DNA from: CAIXTV01 sp964543995
GTDB lineage: Bacteria; Bacteroidota; Bacteroidia; Bacteroidales; CAIXTV01
Direction: 5' to 3'
Assembly (NCBI GenBank): GCA_964543995.1
Contig: CAZJBB010000170.1
Location: 1 to 7,350 of the forward strand
Length of the DNA stretch: 7,350 bases
Numbering within the stretch: the stretch's first letter is position 1; each line of letters opens with the position of its first letter. Positions 1-5,100 of the stretch are shown here, one piece after another. Made by a program: the position numbers and the translations under genes. The notes beneath the pieces are model-generated. The model was not told where the DNA came from and did no database searches. It saw only the letters and a program-made list of their open reading frames with translations.

Positions 1-1016
1 TCATGCGGAATCGTTTGAACTTGATGTAATGTTTGTTTTAAGCCCTCTTCATTATGAGCGGTATCGGCAATCACTAAAGGATCTTTTAAAAGTAATTGCC
101 ACCGACCCTTTAAACCGGTGTTTGCAATCACATTTTTGAAACCTTTTCTGATGTGCTTGTTTTTTAGATTGTATCCTGTTTTTTTAAGTACTTCCAAGGT
201 TTGCATTACCGTCACTATATTTTTTAATTGGTAATTTCCGGTGAGTTCTGATTGTAGATTTGCAAATATGTTTTCCTCACTCCGATACACATCAACGTTT
301 AAACGATTAAATTGCAATTTGTTGACTTTAATGACATTGTATAGATTTTCTGAAAAAAACAAAGCTGTTTTTTTTTGAGAAGCCATTTCCTTAAAAACGT
401 CCTTGGTTTTTTCATGGGTTTCGCCAACAACCACCGGAATTCCTGTTTTAATAATTCCTGCTTTTTCCAAGGCGATTTTTTCCATGGTTTCTCCCAAAAA
501 CTGAGTATGGTCCAATCCAATATTGGTAATTACAGAAACCTCAGGACGAATCACATTGGTTGAGTCGAGTCGTCCACCCATACCGGTTTCAATAATGGCG
601 ATATCAACCTTTTGACTTTTGAAATAATCAAAAGCAAGTCCTACGGTCATTTCAAAAAACGATGGCTGTATTTCTTCAAAAACGGGCCGATGGGTGTTTA
701 CAAATAGACTAACTTTTTTTGCCGGAATTAATCTTCCGTTTATTTTAATTCTTTCTCTAAAATCTTTTAAATGAGGCGAGGTATATAAACCGGTTTTATA
801 CCCGGCTTCTTGAAAAATGGAAGCTAAATAATGAGAAACGGATCCTTTGCCATTGGTTCCCGCAACATGAATGGATCGAAATGATTCTTGAGGGTTACCC
901 AAATGGTTTAAAAGGGCGACGGTATTGTTTAAGTCGGCTTTATAAGCTGCTGCGCCAATTCTTTGGTACATGGGCAACTGAGAAAATAAATATGCCAGTA
1001 CCTCTTTGTATTTCAT
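1..1016 (-). CDS. folC: Bifunctional folylpolyglutamate synthase / dihydrofolate synthase, 3' end cut by window edge
   Basis: FolC is a cytoplasmic ATP-dependent ligase of the Mur ligase family. It joins glutamate to dihydropteroate to make dihydrofolate, and adds further glutamates to reduced folates. The 338 complete codons visible show the family motifs in order: the P-loop GTNGKGS at residues 53-59, TSPHLKDFRERI at 79-90, ETGMGGRLDSTN at 143-154, NIGLDH at 165-170, the LEKAG segment at 183-187 whose lysine (K185) matches the carbamylated lysine of the family, GRW at 304-306 and DTAHN at 318-322 at the start of the C-terminal domain. The family is usually 400-430 residues, so roughly 70-90 residues are missing past the left edge. 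The ATG at 1016-1014 is chosen because the N-terminus (LPMYQRIGAAAYK) fits the family and because it overlaps the upstream tonB stop codon as TGATG, which suggests translational coupling. No Shine-Dalgarno sequence is visible. The reading frame is intact throughout. Confidence 0.96.
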   Translation of the reverse strand, partial: MKYKEVLAYLFSQLPMYQRIGAAAYKADLNNTVALLNHLGNPQESFRSIHVAGTNGKGSVSHYLASIFQEAGYKTGLYTSPHLKDFRERIKINGRLIPAKKVSLFVNTHRPVFEEIQPSFFEMTVGLAFDYFKSQKVDIAIIETGMGGRLDSTNVIRPEVSVITNIGLDHTQFLGETMEKIALEKAGIIKTGIPVVVGETHEKTKDVFKEMASQKKTALFFSENLYNVIKVNKLQFNRLNVDVYRSEENIFANLQSELTGNYQLKNIVTVMQTLEVLKKTGYNLKNKHIRKGFKNVIANTGLKGRWQLLLKDPLVIADTAHNEEGLKQTLHQVQTIPH

Positions 1017-1783
1017 CAGTTCAAACGGATGAAGTGATAAGTTATGGTTCCTTTTTGCTCATTAGGAGCATCGGTTTTTGCAAAAAACTTGGTTTTTAAA
1101 GCCGCTGTTGTTGCCAATTTCCATAACTGAGAATTGGTAGTATTGGTTCCTCTTGCCCCTGCTTCAGCACGGGTAACTTCCCCTGTCTGATTCACCCAAA
1201 TATTAACTACCACCGTTCCTTGCTCAGAAAATGAATTATCGGGTTTTTGCAAATATTTTGCCGATCGACCATTCAAACTAAAAGAGGGGCCGGAACCCGG
1301 TCCTGTACCGGAGCCATCTCCTGAGCCATTGCCTGATCCGTTTCCACTACCATTTCCGCTACCCGTACCTGATCCGGTGCCACTTCCGTTACCAGTGCCA
1401 TTGCCCGTTCCTTTCCCATTGTTTTTAGCGTTTTTTTTGTACAATGCCAAAGGATTGACGATGGGCGTTTCAATTTTTACCTCTTTTTTTTCAACTTTTA
1501 CTTTGTTTATTTTTGGGGCAACTTCGTTGCTTTCATTGGAAACGATTTCTTCAGAATTGTCGTTTGAAGAGGCTGTTTTTTCAATTACCGATTCATTATT
1601 GGATTCTGAACCGCCACCGCCACCGCCGCCACCCATTTCAAGTTCAATATTTTCTTCCTTGGGAAATGGAGGAATGGGGGTTTTAAAACCGACCAATAAA
1701 AAAAGCATCAATAACCCTCCATGAAATAGGACCGTACCTCCTAGTCCCCTCCAATCGTCTTTGCTGAATTTCTTGGCTTTCAT
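1016..1783 (-). CDS. tonB: TonB-family energy transducer with glycine-rich periplasmic spacer
   Basis: The 255-residue product is probably an inner-membrane-anchored, periplasm-spanning protein that passes proton-motive energy from an ExbB/ExbD complex to outer-membrane TonB-dependent receptors. It has a short charged N-terminus, one membrane segment at about residues 15-33, a run of eight glycines at 51-58, an acidic Ser/Asn/Glu-rich stretch at about 59-90, a Lys/Glu stretch at 91-106, a Gly-X spacer at 123-166, and a C-terminal TonB-like domain at about 174-255. That domain shows GTVVVNIWVNQTGEV at 189-203, the LATTAALKTKFF segment at 223-234 and a final GTITYHFIRLN strand. The spacer is glycine-rich instead of the classical Pro/Lys-rich one; family knowledge allows this in Bacteroidota. 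Its stop shares one base with the folC start. From memory, Flavobacteriia often carry exbB-exbD-tonB-folC, but no exbB or exbD lies directly upstream here. The family assignment is strong; the receptors it serves cannot be told. Confidence 0.87.
   Translation of the reverse strand: MKAKKFSKDDWRGLGGTVLFHGGLLMLFLLVGFKTPIPPFPKEENIELEMGGGGGGGGSESNNESVIEKTASSNDNSEEIVSNESNEVAPKINKVKVEKKEVKIETPIVNPLALYKKNAKNNGKGTGNGTGNGSGTGSGTGSGNGSGNGSGNGSGDGSGTGPGSGPSFSLNGRSAKYLQKPDNSFSEQGTVVVNIWVNQTGEVTRAEAGARGTNTTNSQLWKLATTAALKTKFFAKTDAPNEQKGTITYHFIRLN
1286..1417 (-). repeat. Gly-X tandem repeat coding for the TonB spacer
   Basis: Residues 123-166 of the TonB-family protein alternate glycine with Thr, Asn, Ser, Asp, Lys or Pro (for example GSGNGSGNGSGNGSG). 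The DNA is a degenerate 6- and 12-base repeat, richer in G and C than the flanks. This probably forms a flexible linker across the periplasm, and its length may vary between strains through slippage in multiples of three bases. Confidence 0.85.
1610..1633 (-). repeat. Eight-glycine codon run just after the TonB membrane anchor
   Basis: Eight consecutive glycine codons (GGT, GGC and GGG mixed, residues 51-58) follow the membrane segment and a short acidic stretch. This is seen directly in the sequence. A flexible hinge at the start of the periplasmic part is the likely role. Confidence 0.85.
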
Positions 1784-1855
1784 GTTTTATTGTTTAGTTT
1801 TTAGTTTTACGGTTAAAGTTTTTATAAGTTTCGGTTATTAATCCGTTCTTGGTAT

Positions 1856-1863
1856 CAAAGATG
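1856..1863 (-). promoter_or_regulatory. Weak candidate -7 element for the tonB-folC transcript
   Basis: Read on the minus strand this is CATCTTTG, matching five of the six fixed positions of the Bacteroidota -7 consensus TAnnTTTG. It lies about 72 bases upstream of the tonB ATG. No clear -33 TTG sits at the expected distance. A second candidate on the same strand is TTG (1990-1988), 18 bases, then TACATTTTG (1969-1961), which has good spacing but one extra base in the -7 box and would give a leader of about 170 bases. Neither is secure. Confidence 0.22.
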
Positions 1864-2023
1864 AGTCAACCTCTAATTAATAACGTAAAAGTATGATAAT
1901 TAATACATGCCAAATTTGACCAAAAACGCATGTTTTTAAACAAGGAAGTGTTAATTGCCTCAAAATGTATGCTTTATGAAAATTAATCAATTTGTTTATT
2001 ATATCCATTTAATTTATTTTTTA

Positions 2024-2031
2024 TACATTTG
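2024..2031 (+). promoter_or_regulatory. Bacteroidota-type -7 element of the large secreted-protein gene
   Basis: TACATTTG is an exact match to the TAnnTTTG -7 consensus of the primary sigma factor in Bacteroidota. It would start transcription near 2037-2040, leaving a short leader of about 20-25 bases before the ATG at 2061. A TTTG at 1991-1994 is the nearest upstream -33-like element, but the 29-base gap is longer than the usual 17-23, so the -33 half is weak. No purine-rich Shine-Dalgarno site precedes the start, as is common in this phylum. Confidence 0.5.
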
Positions 2032-2060
2032 CTTTCTATAATATTCTTAAATCACTTATT

Positions 2061-2120
2061 ATGAAAAAAATCTATGCATTCTTAGTTTCTTTTGTGCTTT
2101 CTTTTTCTGCTTTTTCACAA
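2061..2120 (+). other. Signal peptide of the large protein
   Basis: The product starts MKKIYAFLVSF, two lysines followed by a hydrophobic core, and reaches a cleavage-like SAFS-Q at residues 16-20. The mature chain would start near Gln20 or Ser21, directly before the first Ig-like unit. No lipobox cysteine follows, so Sec export to the periplasm by signal peptidase I is expected, not a lipoprotein. Confidence 0.88.
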
Positions 2121-5100
2121 TCCATTACCGTTACCCAACCCAATGGTGGGGAGGTATTATATGGATGCCAAACGTATTTAATTAAATGGAATGCGACTGG
2201 TGTTTCCAATCTTTGGAATATTGATTATTCACTTAATGGCGGAGCAATTTGGTCATCGGTAGCAACACAACTTAACATTTCCACCGGTCAATATAGTTGG
2301 ACGGTGCCAATGGCTGCGTCCACCAATGTTTTAGTTAGAGTAAGAGATTATTCTGATACAACAAAACAAGATGCAAGTAATGCTGCGTTTACCATTCAGC
2401 TGCCTATTACAGTGACTTCTCCGAATGGAGGTGAAGTATGGCAAGGTCTCACCAACCACCAGATTTCTTGGACACCGGCAGGCACTTCAGGTTTCTTCAA
2501 TTTGTACTATTCAACGAATAATGGAAGCACATATACTACAATTGCAACAAATATTGCTGCAAACAATTATACATGGAATGTTCCGAATACTCCTTCTACT
2601 CAGGCAATAGTAAAAGTAACAGATGCAACAACTTCTTGTCAATTAGACTTGTCAAATGCCGTATTTGAAATTTCTCCTGCGGATCCTATATTAACTTCTC
2701 CTAATGGCGGAGAGATTTGGACCATTGATGCCAATAAAAATATTACCTGGAATTCAGCAACTTTTTTCACTACTCTTAAATTGGAATATTCAACGGATAA
2801 TGGGGTAACCTATAATATGATTAATTCTGCTGCCCCAAACACCGGTTCCTATACTTGGAATATACCCAACACCCCAACTTCACAAGCATTGGTCCGCGCA
2901 AGTAATTCTACCGGTTCAGCGGTAAACGATGTTAGCAATGCTGCTTTTGCAATTCAAATGCCAGGAAATTTCATTACTTCTCCTAATGGGGGGGAGGTAT
3001 GGAGAAGTGGAAATACGCATAATATTACTTGGGATAACACTTTATTTGCCTCTACTGTTAAGATTGAATACTCATTAAATAATGGAGGTGCCTGGACAAC
3101 CCTTGCCGCTGCAGCAAACAATACTGGAAGTTATTCTTGGACGATTCCATTTATGAATTCGACTACCCAGGCTCTTGTGAAAATTACAAACAACACTGTT
3201 TCTACAATTTGCGACACCTCCAATGCGGTCTTTACGATCAAAGCTCCCATAACGGTAGATTATCCGAACTTAACAAGCGACACCTTAACGGGATGTTCAA
3301 CTATTAATATACAGTGGAGTAAAACGACCGTTTTTGAAAACTATACGAGTTACAGTACCTGCTATAACCTAAACAACGGAAGTAGCTACCCTGCCACGTA
3401 TGAAATTTATTATAGTACCAATGGCAGTACCAACTGGACCTTATTGACTACCCAGTACAATTACTGTTCGACTCATAGCTATANNNNNNNNNNNNNNNNN
3501 NNNNNNNNNNNNNNNNNNNNNNNNNNNNNNNNNNNNNNNNNNNNNNNNNNNNNNNNNNNNNNNNNNNNNNNNNNNNNNNNNNNAACCAACCAAGCTTTAA
3601 TCCGCATCAGTAATGTTGGCGCACCACAGAGTTATGATATTAGCAATGCCGTTTTTTCAATAAATTTACCAAAACCATTAATCACGTATCCCAACGGTGG
3701 AGATATTTTGCGTTCATTGAACACCCACAATATTACCTGGGATGTTAATTCTGTTTCAAGCAATGTTCAACTTGAATATTCTTTGAATAATGGAGTCAGT
3801 TGGTCACTTATTACCTCTTCTGCTTCAAATACTGGCTCTTATGCATGGACTACACCTCAAATTAATACAACTAGTCAAGCATTAATTAGACTTATTAACT
3901 ATCTGTATCCGACTAGTGGAGACACCTCAGATGCGGTGTTTACTATAAAAGCACCGATTACAGTAGATTATCCGAATTTAACAAGTGACACCTTAACGGG
4001 ATGTTCAACGATAAATATTCAGTGGAGCAAAACCACGGCATTTGAAAACTATACGAGTTACAGTACCTGCTATAACCTAAACAACGGAAGTAGCTACCCT
4101 GCCACGTATGAAATTTATTATAGTACCAATGGCAGTACCAACTGGACCTTATTGACTACCCAGTACAATTACTGTTCGACTCATAGCTATACATATTCAT
4201 GGACAGTACCGGATTTAGCACCGGGAAGTTTAAGGATAAAAGTAATAGGGAAGCAGAACACAAACTATTATGGCTCTAACCCACCCATATTCTGGCAAGA
4301 TAGCAGTGATTATGAGATACCGGTGAAGAATCCTGCTGGCACCATTACGGTAATTAACCCCAATGGAGGTGTGAGCATGAATGCCTTAACACCCTATAAT
4401 GTAACCTGGACTGCTAATGGAACGAGTGGTTTTTACGATGTGCTTTATAGCACCAATGGCGGAACATCTTATGGTGTTGTAGCAAGTAATTTGAATAGTA
4501 GTAATTATAATTGGACAGTTAACAATACTCCAAGTACCAATGTGTATGTTAGAGTGAGAGATAATCAGAATAATTGCAGAAAAGATGCCAGTAATACTTC
4601 AAATACAATTGTTGCTGCCACCCCTGTAATTACGACTCCTAATGGCGGTGAGATTTGGAGAGTAAATAGCGCTCAAAACATTACATGGACTCCTAATACA
4701 ATATACTCCAATGTTTATATTGAGTATAGTATTGATAATGGAATAAACTGGAATATTGTTTCTACTTCGGCTTCAAATACAGGAACTTATGCTTGGACGG
4801 TTCCATTTACACCAACATCTCAAGCTTTAATTAGAATCAGCAATGTAGGTGCTCCATCGAATTATGATGTTAGCAATGCTGTATTTACAATTCAGATTCC
4901 GATTCCTGTATTGACGGCTCCAAATGGAGGGGAAACATGGTATGCAGGAACAAGCCAAAATATTACCTGGCTTTCAAATACTCTTTTTACAACAACTGTG
5001 AATTTAGATTATTCTCTTGATAGTGGATCGACATGGAATACCATTGCTACAAATATTACTAACAATGGCACTTATGCCTGGACCTTACCAAATGTTAACT

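Larger units (their letters stand above)
1784..2060. other. AT-rich divergent intergenic region
   Basis: These 277 bases separate the leftward tonB-folC pair from the rightward large gene, so they must hold promoters for both directions unless the leftward transcript begins elsewhere. I see no ORF, tRNA or strong hairpin terminator. There is a short palindrome CAAATTTG at 1911-1918 and several AATTAAT-type runs, none of which I can assign to a regulator. Confidence 0.7.

Noticed and set aside
63..65. DTAHN in place of the DGAHN seen in many FolC proteins as a sign of altered function
   Set aside because: The Gly position at this motif varies in Bacteroidota FolC proteins as I remember them, and all other key residues are intact.
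368..376. Run of nine A on the coding strand of folC as a possible slippage or frameshift site
   Set aside because: The frame on both sides is the correct folC frame without any shift, and such runs are common at Gln-Lys-Lys codons in AT-rich genomes.
299..563. Short open frames on both strands inside folC
   Set aside because: They lie within the well-supported folC frame, are lysine- or asparagine-rich by composition, and show no domain.
881..1099. Plus-strand open frame across the folC-tonB junction
   Set aside because: It is antisense to two confident genes and has no promoter or homology-like features.
1273..1473. Minus-strand open frame inside tonB in another frame
   Set aside because: It arises from the Gly-X repeat in an alternative frame and encodes low-complexity sequence with no recognisable domain.
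1329..1724. Plus-strand open frame coding for a Pro/Leu/Phe/Val repeat protein opposite tonB
   Set aside because: It is the antisense of the glycine-rich codons (GGX read backwards gives Pro and similar codons). It has no family pattern, and the minus-strand TonB product is clearly the real gene.
2425..2610. Plus-strand open frame in a second frame of the large gene
   Set aside because: It is a frame-shifted shadow of unit 2; the main frame continues with the full Ig-like motifs on both sides.
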